Part shown: piece by piece, positions 9,599 through 17,781 of the stretch
Layout of the letters: each line of letters starts with the position of its first letter
Position numbering within the stretch: the stretch's first letter is position 1
DNA from: Thiomicrorhabdus sp965602805
GTDB taxonomy: Bacteria > Pseudomonadota > Gammaproteobacteria > Thiomicrospirales > Thiomicrospiraceae
Assembly (NCBI GenBank): GCA_965602805.1
Contig: CBFCZK010000001.1
Span: 62,001 to 126,000 of the forward strand
DNA: 64,000 bases
Reading direction: 5' to 3'
Notes under the pieces: model-generated
Told to the model about the DNA's origin: nothing
The model's database searches: none
What the model saw: only the letters and a program-made list of their open reading frames with translations
Position numbers and translations under genes: made by a program

Positions 9599-10036
9599 GT
9601 GAATTTTAAAATGAATAGGATTGGGTTGCTAAGGTTTGTGTCGCTCGTAGCCCTATTGGGAGCTTCAACGGCCGTTCTTTCTGCAAAGGGGCCATCTGTT
9701 GAAACCGTTCAAGGTGCAAAAACGATTAATGCGCAAGAAGCTAAAGCCTTGTGGTTAAAAGGTGCACATTTTATTGATGCGCGCAAATCGTCAGATTGGG
9801 CGTCAGGGCGTGTTCCAAGTGCGTTACATATCGATATCAAAAAAGGCAGCTATACAGAATCTTACATTGGTAATCTGATTGGTAAGAATGAGCCTGTTAT
9901 CTCTTATTGTAATGCAGAAAAATGTCACCGCGCCGCAAGTGGTGCGGCCAAACTAGTTAAATACGGCTTTACTCAAGTCTATTATTTTAGAGATGGATTC
10001 CCGGCATGGAAAAATGCTGGTTACCCTTATGAATAA
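9599..10036 (+). CDS. exported rhodanese-domain protein
   Basis: A single-domain sulfurtransferase with an N-terminal signal peptide (hydrophobic stretch about residues 12-27, cleavage near LSA/KG), so periplasmic. The rhodanese fold shows FIDARKSSDWASGRVPSA and the active-site loop starting at Cys104 (SYCNAEKCHRA), with a second cysteine five residues on. The start is GTG behind a very strong AAGGAG at 9586-9591. It ends five bases before a chemoreceptor gene, so the two are almost certainly cotranscribed. A role in periplasmic sulfur handling is inference from the domain; the substrate is unknown. Confidence 0.88.
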   Translation: MNFKMNRIGLLRFVSLVALLGASTAVLSAKGPSVETVQGAKTINAQEAKALWLKGAHFIDARKSSDWASGRVPSALHIDIKKGSYTESYIGNLIGKNEPVISYCNAEKCHRAASGAAKLVKYGFTQVYYFRDGFPAWKNAGYPYE

Positions 10037-10041
10037 AGCGG

Positions 10042-12369
10042 ATGAATAATATGAATAGCTTGTCACTAAAAACAAAAATAGAATCTTTTATGGTTCTAAC
10101 CATCCTAATTACCATTGGTATTTTTGTGGTCGTTTTCTTCAATCAATTGAACCAGTCCGAACAGCATCTACTCAGCGCGGTCTCTAGTAAGCAGGATGCA
10201 ATCTCTAAAACAGTGATTGATAAAAGTGTCTCGAGTATGGAAGAAGATGTATCTGCTTTTACACGTGATGCGACTTTGTTCGCCGCGATACGTGAGCATG
10301 ATCTGGGGATGATTGCAGAGCGTGTTAGCGCGACAGCGAATCGTTTGGAAGCCACACAGAAAGTAAGTAACCTAAGGATTTTGTCATTAAGTGGTGAAGT
10401 TCTGTATACCCGAAATGAGTCTGATGCAGGCACGCTTAATTTAGCCTTGGCGGAACAAGCGGTTTCTGAGATGCTCATCAAAAGCGGTTTAGAGGCCGTT
10501 AATGCAAAGCCAGAAATTCATTTCGTATTTCCATTAACGGTTAAAGGACAAGCCATTGCGATAGTCGACTTGGTAAAGGACTATAGCCTTTTGGCGAGTC
10601 GTTTTTCTGATATTTCAGGTAGTGGTTTTTTGCTTTATGATTTAAAAGGTGTCTTGCTATCGTCAAGTTCTCATGTTGTAGAAGAGATTGCAGCAATGGA
10701 ATTAGACCTGACTCAAAATTCCCTAAATAAACTTTCAGTCGCAGATAAGACATACAGTGTGGTCAGTCAACCTGTTAAATCGGTAACGGGTCAAGATATT
10801 GGTTATGTGGTTACGGTTAATGACGATACCACTTTATATGCCGCTCAAGAGTTTTCGTTTTATGCAGGATTGGCCGCGGCTATTTTTTGGATAATCATCG
10901 CTTATTTTTTAACCCGTGTAGTGCTTGGAAAAGCATTCGCACCTTTAAAACAAATGGATGCAGTTGTCACCAATATTAGTCAGAATGGAGATTTTAGTTC
11001 TCGTATTCCGATTACAAGTGGTGACGAGATAGGTACCGTTGGTAGTGCGATTAATAAAATGGTCGAAACCTTACAAGGTACGATTTCAGAAAGTAATCGG
11101 GTTATGAACTCCGTTGCTAAAGGGGATTTTTCTCAGCGCATTCAGACTGAATGTCACGGGGATCTACAGACCCTTAAAACAGCGGTCAACGATTCAACGG
11201 CCAGTGTTGATAACACTATGCATGAACTGTTAAAGGTCGTTAACGCATTAGGGCAGGGAGATTTCTCTGTCAGAATGGATCGCTCGATTGAAGGTCAAGT
11301 TCGTGATCAAGTCGATACCGCGATGAATACCATTAGCTCAGTCATTGCAGAAGTGAACGAAGTTCTCTCGTATATGGCAAAAGGGGATTTTACACATCAA
11401 GTGACTGCGCCATCAAGTGGCGAATTAAAAGCTTTGTCTGACAGTGTAAATGAGCGTGTCAAACAAACTGCAAAAGCGCTGGATGATATTTTAAACGTTG
11501 TTTCAGCACTTTCAAATGGTGACTTAACTAAAAACATGTCAACTGAATTTGCTGGGAAATTTGGAGAAGTCGGCACGGCTCTAAATACCTCTGTGGGCAA
11601 CTTGTCTAAACTGATTTCTGATACGAACAATGGTGTGCATAGTTTAGGGAACAACGTCGATCAGATATATCAAGGCAGTCAGGATCTGAATGATCGTACC
11701 CAACGCCAGGCGGCTTCACTAGAAGAAACGACCGCAACGATGGCCAGTATTACCCATGCTGTAAATCAAACAACCGACAATGCACGTGCCGCCAACCAGT
11801 TAGCGACGGCTGCGCGAACACAAGCCGATGAAGGTGCTGTGGTCATGCGCAGTACTATTGAATCGATGAATGATATTGCTGCTGCTAGTCATAAAATTGA
11901 AGAAATTACCGGGCTAATCGATAGCATCGCTTTCCAGACTAATTTATTAGCGTTGAATGCAGCTGTCGAAGCGGCTAGAGCGGGTGAGCATGGGCGTGGA
12001 TTTGCCGTGGTTGCAAGTGAAGTTCGAAACCTGGCTGGTAAGTCAGCAGATGCAGCGCGTGATATCAAAGGTTTGATTGAAAACGCCACCTCTGCTGTTG
12101 AGCAAGGAACGGATCGAGCTGAACGTTCTGATAAAGCGTTGCAAACGATTACCGAAGGGATTCGCAAAGTCAGTGATATTGTTGCAGAAATCACGGCGGC
12201 TTCGGCAGAACAAGGAACTTCTATTAGCCAGATTGGCACCGCGATTGCCGATATCGATACGGTTACTCAGCAAAACGCAGCTTTAGTAGAAGAAACCTCT
12301 GCGGCTTCTGAAACGATGCGTGAAGAGGCGATTGCGTTAAGTGCTTTAGTCAGTAAATTTAAAGTGTAA
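10042..12369 (+). CDS. methyl-accepting chemotaxis protein with tandem HAMP modules
   Basis: A transmembrane chemoreceptor of 775 residues. It has TM1 (about 16-35), a periplasmic sensor of about 235 residues that looks like a Cache-type domain, TM2 (about 274-294) and a canonical HAMP. Three or four further HAMP-like units follow, each recognisable by a repeated KGDF or NGDL step (residues about 355-520). The C-terminal signalling domain has its hairpin tip at about 627-666 (SIAFQTNLLALNAAVEAARA). The tip sequence is the CheA/CheW contact. There is no CheR-binding pentapeptide at the end. It is five bases downstream of the periplasmic rhodanese, so a sulfur-related stimulus is plausible but unproven. 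The start may instead be the ATG at 10051. Confidence 0.92.
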   Translation: MNNMNSLSLKTKIESFMVLTILITIGIFVVVFFNQLNQSEQHLLSAVSSKQDAISKTVIDKSVSSMEEDVSAFTRDATLFAAIREHDLGMIAERVSATANRLEATQKVSNLRILSLSGEVLYTRNESDAGTLNLALAEQAVSEMLIKSGLEAVNAKPEIHFVFPLTVKGQAIAIVDLVKDYSLLASRFSDISGSGFLLYDLKGVLLSSSSHVVEEIAAMELDLTQNSLNKLSVADKTYSVVSQPVKSVTGQDIGYVVTVNDDTTLYAAQEFSFYAGLAAAIFWIIIAYFLTRVVLGKAFAPLKQMDAVVTNISQNGDFSSRIPITSGDEIGTVGSAINKMVETLQGTISESNRVMNSVAKGDFSQRIQTECHGDLQTLKTAVNDSTASVDNTMHELLKVVNALGQGDFSVRMDRSIEGQVRDQVDTAMNTISSVIAEVNEVLSYMAKGDFTHQVTAPSSGELKALSDSVNERVKQTAKALDDILNVVSALSNGDLTKNMSTEFAGKFGEVGTALNTSVGNLSKLISDTNNGVHSLGNNVDQIYQGSQDLNDRTQRQAASLEETTATMASITHAVNQTTDNARAANQLATAARTQADEGAVVMRSTIESMNDIAAASHKIEEITGLIDSIAFQTNLLALNAAVEAARAGEHGRGFAVVASEVRNLAGKSADAARDIKGLIENATSAVEQGTDRAERSDKALQTITEGIRKVSDIVAEITAASAEQGTSISQIGTAIADIDTVTQQNAALVEETSAASETMREEAIALSALVSKFKV

Positions 12370-12400
12370 ACGGGTGTAAACCAGGCTAACACTTTATTTT

Positions 12401-12442
12401 AGATACAAAAAAACCGGCATTATGGCCGGTTTTTTTGTATCT
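12401..12442. terminator. bidirectional terminator between the chemoreceptor gene and folD
   Basis: A perfect 18-bp inverted repeat with a 6-nt loop: a CCGGC/GCCGG core flanked by A7/T7 and then AGATAC/GTATCT. The T run occurs on both strands, which suits the convergent genes on either side. Confidence 0.92.
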
Positions 12443-12515
12443 AAAGATGTGTGATTTAAAGTGACCAGGCCTGGTTAAAAAGGCATGGCCACTAAATTCG
12501 ATTAAACACCAAAGA

Positions 12516-13376
12516 CTACAGTTTACAATCCAAGTGATAAGCAACTTGCATGGTGTTCTGTAATAACGTCGCGATGGTCATTGGGCCAACGCCACCTGGT
12601 ACCGGTGTAATCCAGCCAGCGCGTTCTTTCGCAGTGGCATAGTCAACATCACCACATAAAGTCCCATCGTCTAAACGGTTGATGCCTACATCGATCACGA
12701 TTGCACCTTCTTTAATCCACTCGCCTTTTACCATGTTAGGAATACCTACACCGACCACGACCAAGTCCGCTTCTGAGACTTTCTGAGCTAAGTCTTTAGT
12801 TCCGCTGTGACAAACCGTAATCGTGGCACGCGCGTTTAATAACTCAAGTGCCATTGGAACACCAACGATATTAGAAGCGCCAACGACAACCGCATTCAAT
12901 CCACGTAGAGGAATTCCAGTCTTCTCTAGCATCGTCATCACACCGTGCGGAGTACAAGGCGCAAGCTGTAGATTACCTGTTGCTAAGCGTCCGACGTTGT
13001 AAGGATGGAACCCGTCCACATCTTTACAAGGGCTGATACGCTCAATAATCGGCTCAGGGCTGATATGTTTAGGCACTGGAAGCTGCACAATAATACCGTG
13101 AACGGTGTCATCGGCATTCAGCTTATCAATCAAAGCTAAAACTTCTTCTTGCGTGGTTTCCGCAGGTAATACGACAGAGACATCATTAAAGCCTGCTTTC
13201 TCACAAGCAATCTTCTTGTTTCTAACATAAACCTGAGAAGCTGGATCTTCACCCACCATAATAACGGCCAGGCCTGGTCTAGGCTTGCCAGCAGCAACCT
13301 GGAGATCAACTTCTTGTTTGATTGAATCACGTAATTCGGCCGCGATCGCCTTACCGTCTAAAATTTTTGCAGTCAT
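12516..13376 (-). CDS. folD: bifunctional methylenetetrahydrofolate dehydrogenase/cyclohydrolase
   Basis: Interconverts 5,10-methylene- and 10-formyl-tetrahydrofolate. The 286 residues show the family signatures: YVRNKKIACEKAG with the catalytic lysine, IIVQLPVPKH, the NADP-binding VVVGASNIVGVPMA and the C-terminal PVPGGVGPMT. A GGGGA ribosome site precedes the ATG. It stands alone on the minus strand between the chemoreceptor and a tRNA cluster. An in-frame dispersed palindrome at 13268 encodes PGL. Confidence 0.97.
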   Translation of the reverse strand: MTAKILDGKAIAAELRDSIKQEVDLQVAAGKPRPGLAVIMVGEDPASQVYVRNKKIACEKAGFNDVSVVLPAETTQEEVLALIDKLNADDTVHGIIVQLPVPKHISPEPIIERISPCKDVDGFHPYNVGRLATGNLQLAPCTPHGVMTMLEKTGIPLRGLNAVVVGASNIVGVPMALELLNARATITVCHSGTKDLAQKVSEADLVVVGVGIPNMVKGEWIKEGAIVIDVGINRLDDGTLCGDVDYATAKERAGWITPVPGGVGPMTIATLLQNTMQVAYHLDCKL

Positions 13377-13640
13377 TGTGGTCCCCTGGTCATAAGAGTG
13401 TAGTTAAATAGTGCAACTATAATACCCGATTTTAATTTTTTTTCATCCACAAAACAGCTGTGGTTTTGATAGGCTATTTAAAAACTCAAATAAATGAATC
13501 ACGTAAATTACAACCATAGAATCAAAGGCTTGCTTGAGAAGTGACATAAATAATCCTTTCACTTTGAAAAACGTCGCTAGATAAGGATAAGGTAAGGTTG
13601 GCGGAGGGGCGAAAAAACTCAAAATACTTGGGTTTAATTG

Positions 13641-13669
13641 TTGACAGATATAGGGTGCCTCTATAGAAT
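13641..13669 (+). promoter_or_regulatory. sigma-70 promoter of the first tRNA cluster
   Basis: A perfect -35 TTGACA at 13641-13646, 17 bases, then TAGAAT at 13664-13669, ending 14 bases before tRNA-Pro. The rest of 13377-13683 holds no convincing gene; the weak minus-strand reading frames there run through the tRNAs. Confidence 0.85.
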
Positions 13670-13683
13670 ACGCCACAACATAT

Positions 13684-13760
13684 CGGAGTGTAGCGCAGCT
13701 TGGTAGCGCACCTGTTTTGGGTACAGGTGGTCGGGGGTTCAAATCCCTCCACTCCGACCA
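13684..13760 (+). tRNA. tRNA-Pro (TGG)
   Basis: A 77-nt cloverleaf: acceptor CGGAGTG/CACTCCG, anticodon loop TTTGGGT giving anticodon TGG, T loop TTCAAAT and an encoded CCA. It is the first of a Pro-Arg-His trio and is nearly identical to the copy at 14292. Confidence 0.97.
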
Positions 13761-13827
13761 TATTCATATTAGCTTGCGGATGGAACTAATCCATCCTCAG
13801 GCCAATAGTCAAAAGGTTCGACAAAAA

Positions 13828-13904
13828 GCGCCCATAGCTCAACTGGATAGAGCATCGCCCTTCTAAGGCGAGGGTTTCAGGTTCGAGTCCTGATGGGCGC
13901 ACCA
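13828..13904 (+). tRNA. tRNA-Arg (TCT)
   Basis: A cloverleaf with acceptor GCGCCCA/TGGGCGC, anticodon stem TCGCC/GGCGA, loop CTTCTAA giving anticodon TCT, T loop TTCGAGT and an encoded CCA. It reads AGA codons. It is the only intact tRNA-Arg here: the downstream duplicate is decayed. Confidence 0.97.
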
Positions 13905-13942
13905 TTTACTTGTTATCTATTTTCAATGTAAATATCTACTAT

Positions 13943-14019
13943 GGCGGGCGTAGCTCAGTTGGTAGAGTCCCGGATTGTGATTCCGGTTGTCGCGGGTTCA
14001 ATCCCCGTCGCTCGCCCCA
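13943..14019 (+). tRNA. tRNA-His (GTG)
   Basis: Acceptor GCGGGCG/CGCTCGC with the extra G(-1) at 13943 opposite the discriminator C, as expected for tRNA-His. Anticodon stem CCGGA/TCCGG, loop TTGTGAT, anticodon GTG, encoded CCA. Confidence 0.97.
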
Positions 14020-14251
14020 TTTTCCTTTCGTTCTTCTCTTTAGAACTCCCTTTGTAATCTACATTTATTCCATTCAATCTATTGATATATCGCATGACTG
14101 AAAATTTTCTACGTCATCTTTAATGTATTCCTACGTCTGTAATAAGTGAGAATCGAACTATTCCAGTTACGATATAGCGATGCCTTAATCTGTAAAACCC
14201 CCAGCCAAACAAACCCGTATGAAATTTTTACCAGAAAGCGTTTTTTATCTA

Positions 14252-14280
14252 TTGACAGGGGTAGGGCAGGTCTATACAAT
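14252..14280 (+). promoter_or_regulatory. sigma-70 promoter of the second tRNA cluster
   Basis: TTGACA at 14252-14257, a 17-base spacer and TACAAT at 14275-14280, 11 bases before tRNA-Pro. The core promoter was duplicated or converged along with the tRNAs, while flanking bases differ from the first copy. Confidence 0.85.
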
Positions 14281-14291
14281 ACGCCACTTCT

Positions 14292-14368
14292 CGGAGTGTA
14301 GCGCAGCTTGGTAGCGCACCTGTTTTGGGTACAGGTGGTCGGGGGTTCAAATCCCTCCACTCCGACCA
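14292..14368 (+). tRNA. tRNA-Pro (TGG), second copy
   Basis: Identical in the cloverleaf to the copy at 13684, including the TGG anticodon and encoded CCA. It heads the duplicated cluster. Confidence 0.97.
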
Positions 14369-14434
14369 TATTCTTATTAGCTTGCAGACGGAAAACAATT
14401 CCCCTACAAGCCGATAATCAAAAGGTTCTACAAA

Positions 14435-14491
14435 ACGTCCACTGCTCAATCTGATTGAGTATCGCTTTTCTAAAGCGAATGGACGAGATCC
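14435..14491 (+). pseudogene. decayed tRNA-Arg (TCT) copy
   Basis: At the position matching tRNA-Arg in the first cluster, the sequence keeps a D-arm-like GCTCAAT..GATTGAGTA and the anticodon arm with TTCTAA. The acceptor is changed to CGTCCA, and the T arm and the CCA end are gone. The flanks (an AAAAGGTTC stretch before, ATCTACTATGGCGGGCG after) still match the first cluster. It is a tRNA remnant left by the duplication and should not be functional. Confidence 0.8.
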
Positions 14492-14514
14492 TTTATACAG
14501 TTAGTATCTACTAT

Positions 14515-14591
14515 GGCGGGCGTAGCTCAGTTGGTAGAGTCCCGGATTGTGATTCCGGTTGTCGCGGGTTCAATCCCCGTCGCTCGCCCCA
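14515..14591 (+). tRNA. tRNA-His (GTG), second copy
   Basis: Identical to the copy at 13943, with G(-1), anticodon GTG and an encoded CCA. It ends the duplicated cluster. Confidence 0.97.
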
Positions 14592-14775
14592 TTTTCTTGT
14601 TGTTTCTCTTTATTCAATTCTTTGTTTTCCTAGCTCTCAATTTTTTAATAGTTTGATTTGTTATGTTTGTATTTGATTCTGCTTATCTTTTGCACCAAAA
14701 TAATAGCTTTCTGTATCATTTTGTTTCAATTTATTGTTTCTAATTCTATATCCACGCTATAAAAACCTCCGTAAT

Positions 14776-14789
14776 GCCTATATATAGGC
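14776..14789. promoter_or_regulatory. palindromic operator-like site
   Basis: A perfect 14-bp palindrome, GCCTATATATAGGC, 13 bases upstream of a sigma-54-type promoter and 75 bases before the substrate-binding protein gene. Its position suits a regulator site, but the protein that binds is unknown. Confidence 0.4.
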
Positions 14790-14802
14790 CATATATAAAT
14801 TG

Positions 14803-14818
14803 TGGTATTCCTTTTGCT
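14803..14818 (+). promoter_or_regulatory. putative sigma-54 promoter of the substrate-binding protein gene
   Basis: TGGTAT-N5-TTGCT: the invariant GG and GC dinucleotides have the right spacing, and the -12 half is perfect. The -24 half departs from TGGCAC at two positions. It lies 46 bases before the ATG at 14865. The divergent half of the island has a perfect match, which supports this one. Confidence 0.55.
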
Positions 14819-14864
14819 ATATCGTTATTACCCTTTTGTTAATTAGTAATACTGGAGTCGTGAA

Positions 14865-15851
14865 ATGAAGTCTAAGATGGTGTTAAAAACGTTTGGTTTA
14901 GTAGCGGGTCTCGCTATGAGTGCAATGAGTTGGCAGGCGAATGCGGCTGACCCGTTAAAAATTGGTTATAGCGATTGGCCTGGCTGGGTAGCTTGGGAAG
15001 TGGCTATTGAAAAGAAATGGTTTGCAAAAGAAGGCGTTGACGTTAAGTTTGAGTGGTTTGACTATGTCGCTTCTATGGATGCTTTTGCTGCCGGTAAGCT
15101 GGATGCGGTTCATATGACCAATGGTGATGCACTGGTGACGGGTTCAACGGGTGCGCCGAGTGTGATGATTTTACTGAATGACTATTCAAACGGTAACGAC
15201 ATGGTTGTTGGTAAGGCTGGCATTGAAAACATTAAAGACCTTAAAGGTAAAAAGGTAGGGGTGGAAGTTGGTTTTGTTGCTCACTTAATGTTGTTAACGG
15301 CTTTAGATGCGAACGGCATGTCTGAATCTGACGTGACGTTAGTGAATGTGCCTACCAATGAAACCCCACAGGTATTGGCCTCTGGTGAAGTGGATGCGAT
15401 TGTGGCTTGGCAGCCAAGTTCTGGTCAGGCTTTAAGTATGGTTCCTGGTTCTAAAGCGGTCTTCACTTCTGCGAATAATCCTGGGATTATCTATGATGGT
15501 TTATCCGTAAACCCGGCAAGTCTTTCTAGTCGTAAAGGCGATTGGGAAAAAGTTCTGAAGGTTTGGTATAAGACGGTTGATTATATTAATGATCCAAAAA
15601 CGCATGATGAAGCAGTCAGTATTATGGCTTCTCGTGCGGGTCTGCCGGCTAAAGAATATGCGCCTTACCTTAAAGGAACCAAACTGCTTACTTTAGATGA
15701 TGCAAAGGCCGCATACAAAAAAGGTGCTGGGTTAGATTCAATCTACGGTTCTACAAAAGTCTCTGATGACTTTAACGTAGCAAACAAAGTCTATGATGCG
15801 CCACAAGAGATCGATGCATACTTTGATGCTTCCTTAACAAACGGTCTTTAA
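14865..15851 (+). CDS. ABC transporter substrate-binding protein (SsuA/TauA/NMT1-like)
   Basis: A periplasmic binding protein for a small nitrogen or sulfur compound. It has a signal peptide (cleavage near ANA/ADP), then the fold of the NMT1/TauA class with GYSDWPGWVAWEVA near the mature N terminus, MDAFAAGKLDAV and a second lobe from about residue 120. At 328 residues it is typical of binding proteins found with urea/guanidine carboxylase clusters. Its membrane partners are 12 kb away on the other strand (27045-28940), at the far end of the same island. GGAG precedes the ATG. The ligand is inferred to be guanidine or a related compound, from context only. Confidence 0.85.
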   Translation: MKSKMVLKTFGLVAGLAMSAMSWQANAADPLKIGYSDWPGWVAWEVAIEKKWFAKEGVDVKFEWFDYVASMDAFAAGKLDAVHMTNGDALVTGSTGAPSVMILLNDYSNGNDMVVGKAGIENIKDLKGKKVGVEVGFVAHLMLLTALDANGMSESDVTLVNVPTNETPQVLASGEVDAIVAWQPSSGQALSMVPGSKAVFTSANNPGIIYDGLSVNPASLSSRKGDWEKVLKVWYKTVDYINDPKTHDEAVSIMASRAGLPAKEYAPYLKGTKLLTLDDAKAAYKKGAGLDSIYGSTKVSDDFNVANKVYDAPQEIDAYFDASLTNGL

Positions 15852-15878
15852 TATTCATTAAGTTGATCCGTTAAATTC

Positions 15879-15914
15879 ACCAGGCCTGCTATTTTATAAA
15901 TTGACCAGGCCTGG
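15879..15914. repeat. paired copies of the dispersed palindrome
   Basis: A 9/10 copy (CCAGGCCTGC at 15880) and a perfect CCAGGCCTGG at 15905, 25 bases apart, in the 105-base gap between the binding protein and the desaturase gene. A similar pair occurs at 41377-41410. Confidence 0.85.
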
Positions 15915-15956
15915 TGATTTTTATTCATTATTGTTCCAACTATTCAGGACTCATTC

Positions 15957-16970
15957 ATGCAAAGGAATTCTCAGTTATTTCGTCATGATGATGCTCTTCT
16001 TCCAACAATCTTTGCTCTTGTTTATGTCTTGAGCACCTATTTTTTCGGATTTGGATTTATACTTTCCGAATCTCTGTGGTTAAATTTCCTTGGAATTTTA
16101 TTACTCGCACATTCCATGGTCATTGCTGCCTACCTCATTCATGAAGCCGCACATTTAAGCGTCTTCAAATCTAAAAAAATCAATCGATGGTTTGCCGAAC
16201 TTTTATTGTGGATAACAGGTAGTAGTTATTCTCATTTTGATGATATCCAGCGCAAGCATCGGCGTCATCATACCGATAGAGCAGATATCATCTCGTTTGA
16301 CTTTAGACCCCTGCTTGAAAAACACCCTAGAGTATTAAAAACCATTCAGACTTTTGAATGGTTTTATGTTCCCGCTGTAGAAGTGATGATGCACCTGTTG
16401 GTAATCATTTTACCCTTCGTTAAAGCAGATAGAAAACAGCGTAGAGTTCGTGTGTTAACTGTTTTACTGTTTAGGCTGGCCCTGTTTATCTGGCTTGCGT
16501 CTATTTCGTTGCACGTTTTATGGTTGTACCCATTAGCGTATCTGCTCTTTTTGACCGTCATGCGGTTTATGGACGTGCATCAACATACCTATGAAGTCTA
16601 TGAAACCTTAGATCAGCCAAGAGGGGTGGAAGCGCGTTTAAGGGATAGAGTTTTTGAAACGCATAATACCTATTCGAACTTACTCTCGGTACGTTATCCC
16701 TGGGTTAATCTATTGGTTTTAAACTTCAGTTACCACAACGTTCATCATGACCAACAGTTACAACCTTGGTATCGATTGCCGGCTCTTCATCAAGATAAGT
16801 ACGGTAATTATGATCAGCAAATTTTAACCTTTCGTCATTTATTCAAAAGCTTTCATAAATATCGAGTGCCTCGTGTCTTGAATGGTGATCCCATTGATTT
16901 GCCCGTCAAAAAAGATGAAGGTGAAACCTTTATTGGTGTGGATGGCGTCTCATTTTTAACAGCTTTTTGA
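15957..16970 (+). CDS. membrane fatty acid desaturase-like protein
   Basis: A di-iron membrane oxidase of the fatty acid desaturase superfamily, 337 residues. Three histidine boxes are in order: HEAAH (about 62-66), HRRHH (about 101-105) and HNVHH (about 260-264). Hydrophobic segments lie between them, about four to six helices. The substrate could be an acyl chain or another small hydrophobic compound. It is followed by three tightly spaced genes (gaps of 23 and 5 bases, then a 4-base overlap), so they form an operon inside the nitrogen island. That operon is not a standard part of such islands as far as I know. Confidence 0.85.
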   Translation: MQRNSQLFRHDDALLPTIFALVYVLSTYFFGFGFILSESLWLNFLGILLLAHSMVIAAYLIHEAAHLSVFKSKKINRWFAELLLWITGSSYSHFDDIQRKHRRHHTDRADIISFDFRPLLEKHPRVLKTIQTFEWFYVPAVEVMMHLLVIILPFVKADRKQRRVRVLTVLLFRLALFIWLASISLHVLWLYPLAYLLFLTVMRFMDVHQHTYEVYETLDQPRGVEARLRDRVFETHNTYSNLLSVRYPWVNLLVLNFSYHNVHHDQQLQPWYRLPALHQDKYGNYDQQILTFRHLFKSFHKYRVPRVLNGDPIDLPVKKDEGETFIGVDGVSFLTAF

Positions 16971-16993
16971 TAAATGCAAAGTGAGGTAAGTCT

Positions 16994-17776
16994 ATGACAC
17001 AAGTAAAAAAGTTTTGGCCTATTTTGACAGGCAGACATCATTATGAAAAAACGCTCTCTACTCGAGGACGTGGACAAGGTGAAATCATTAAAGCCCCCAT
17101 CTTGGCCTATTTAATTGAAACACAAAATGGTCGAATCTTATTTGATGTAGGTTGTGATTATCAAAAAATTAAGCAAGCGGATTTACGCCAACAGTATTAT
17201 GAGCATGATGGTTTTCCTTTTGGTCCTCCTGAAATGGAAGAAGCCGAGCAACTGCCTAATAAATTGAAGATTTTAGGCCTGCAAGCAGAGGATGTCGACG
17301 TGGTTTTTTGCAGTCACTTACACTTTGATCATGCCGGCGGATTGTGTGATTTTTGCCAAGCCGAAGTGCATGTGCATGCCAGTGAAATGCAAGCGGCTAA
17401 CGCCTTAGAAGATGATGCGTACTTTACGTCTGATTTTGATCTGCCTTTGAATTGGAAAATACAGCATGCTGAGTATGACTTAGTGCCGGGTGTGAGTGCG
17501 ATTGAAACACCGGGTCATACCGCAGGTCACATGTCTATGATGATTGAACTGCCCAAAGGCAGGCCTATAATCTTAGCGGGAGATGCTGCGGATTTAACGG
17601 AAAATATTGAGGATGAAATTGCGCCAGGCCTATGTTGGAATGACGATGAACAACTGGCGATTGCAAGCATTCAAAAGCTTAAAAAACTAACGGCTGAACA
17701 ACAGGCTTCATTATGGCCGAATCACGATTGGGCTTTTTTTCAAAAGCATAATGTCTTCCCTGGCTATTTTGAGTAA
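16994..17776 (+). CDS. MBL-fold hydrolase of the acyl-homoserine lactonase type
   Basis: A metallo-beta-lactamase-fold enzyme of 260 residues with the dinuclear metal site CSHLHFDHAGG (about residues 105-115), a histidine in TPGHTAGH and the bridging aspartate in GDAAD. The length and motif spacing fit the AiiA/AttM lactonase group, whose members open homoserine lactones or gamma-butyrolactone. No signal peptide is seen, so it is cytosolic. The neighbours (desaturase, TIM-barrel protein, small-molecule exporter) argue for a catabolic or modifying step rather than quorum quenching, but the substrate is unknown. Confidence 0.82.
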   Translation: MTQVKKFWPILTGRHHYEKTLSTRGRGQGEIIKAPILAYLIETQNGRILFDVGCDYQKIKQADLRQQYYEHDGFPFGPPEMEEAEQLPNKLKILGLQAEDVDVVFCSHLHFDHAGGLCDFCQAEVHVHASEMQAANALEDDAYFTSDFDLPLNWKIQHAEYDLVPGVSAIETPGHTAGHMSMMIELPKGRPIILAGDAADLTENIEDEIAPGLCWNDDEQLAIASIQKLKKLTAEQQASLWPNHDWAFFQKHNVFPGYFE

Positions 17777-17781
17777 TTCCT

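Noticed and set aside
13443..14676. Several 60-100-residue reading frames over the tRNA region on both strands
   Set aside because: They run through tRNA genes and repeat the same protein fragments in both clusters because the tRNAs are duplicated; no ribosome sites support them.
17271..17630. Three AGGCCT words in the lactonase-like gene as copies of the dispersed palindrome
   Set aside because: They match only six to nine bases and lack the GG end; not counted.
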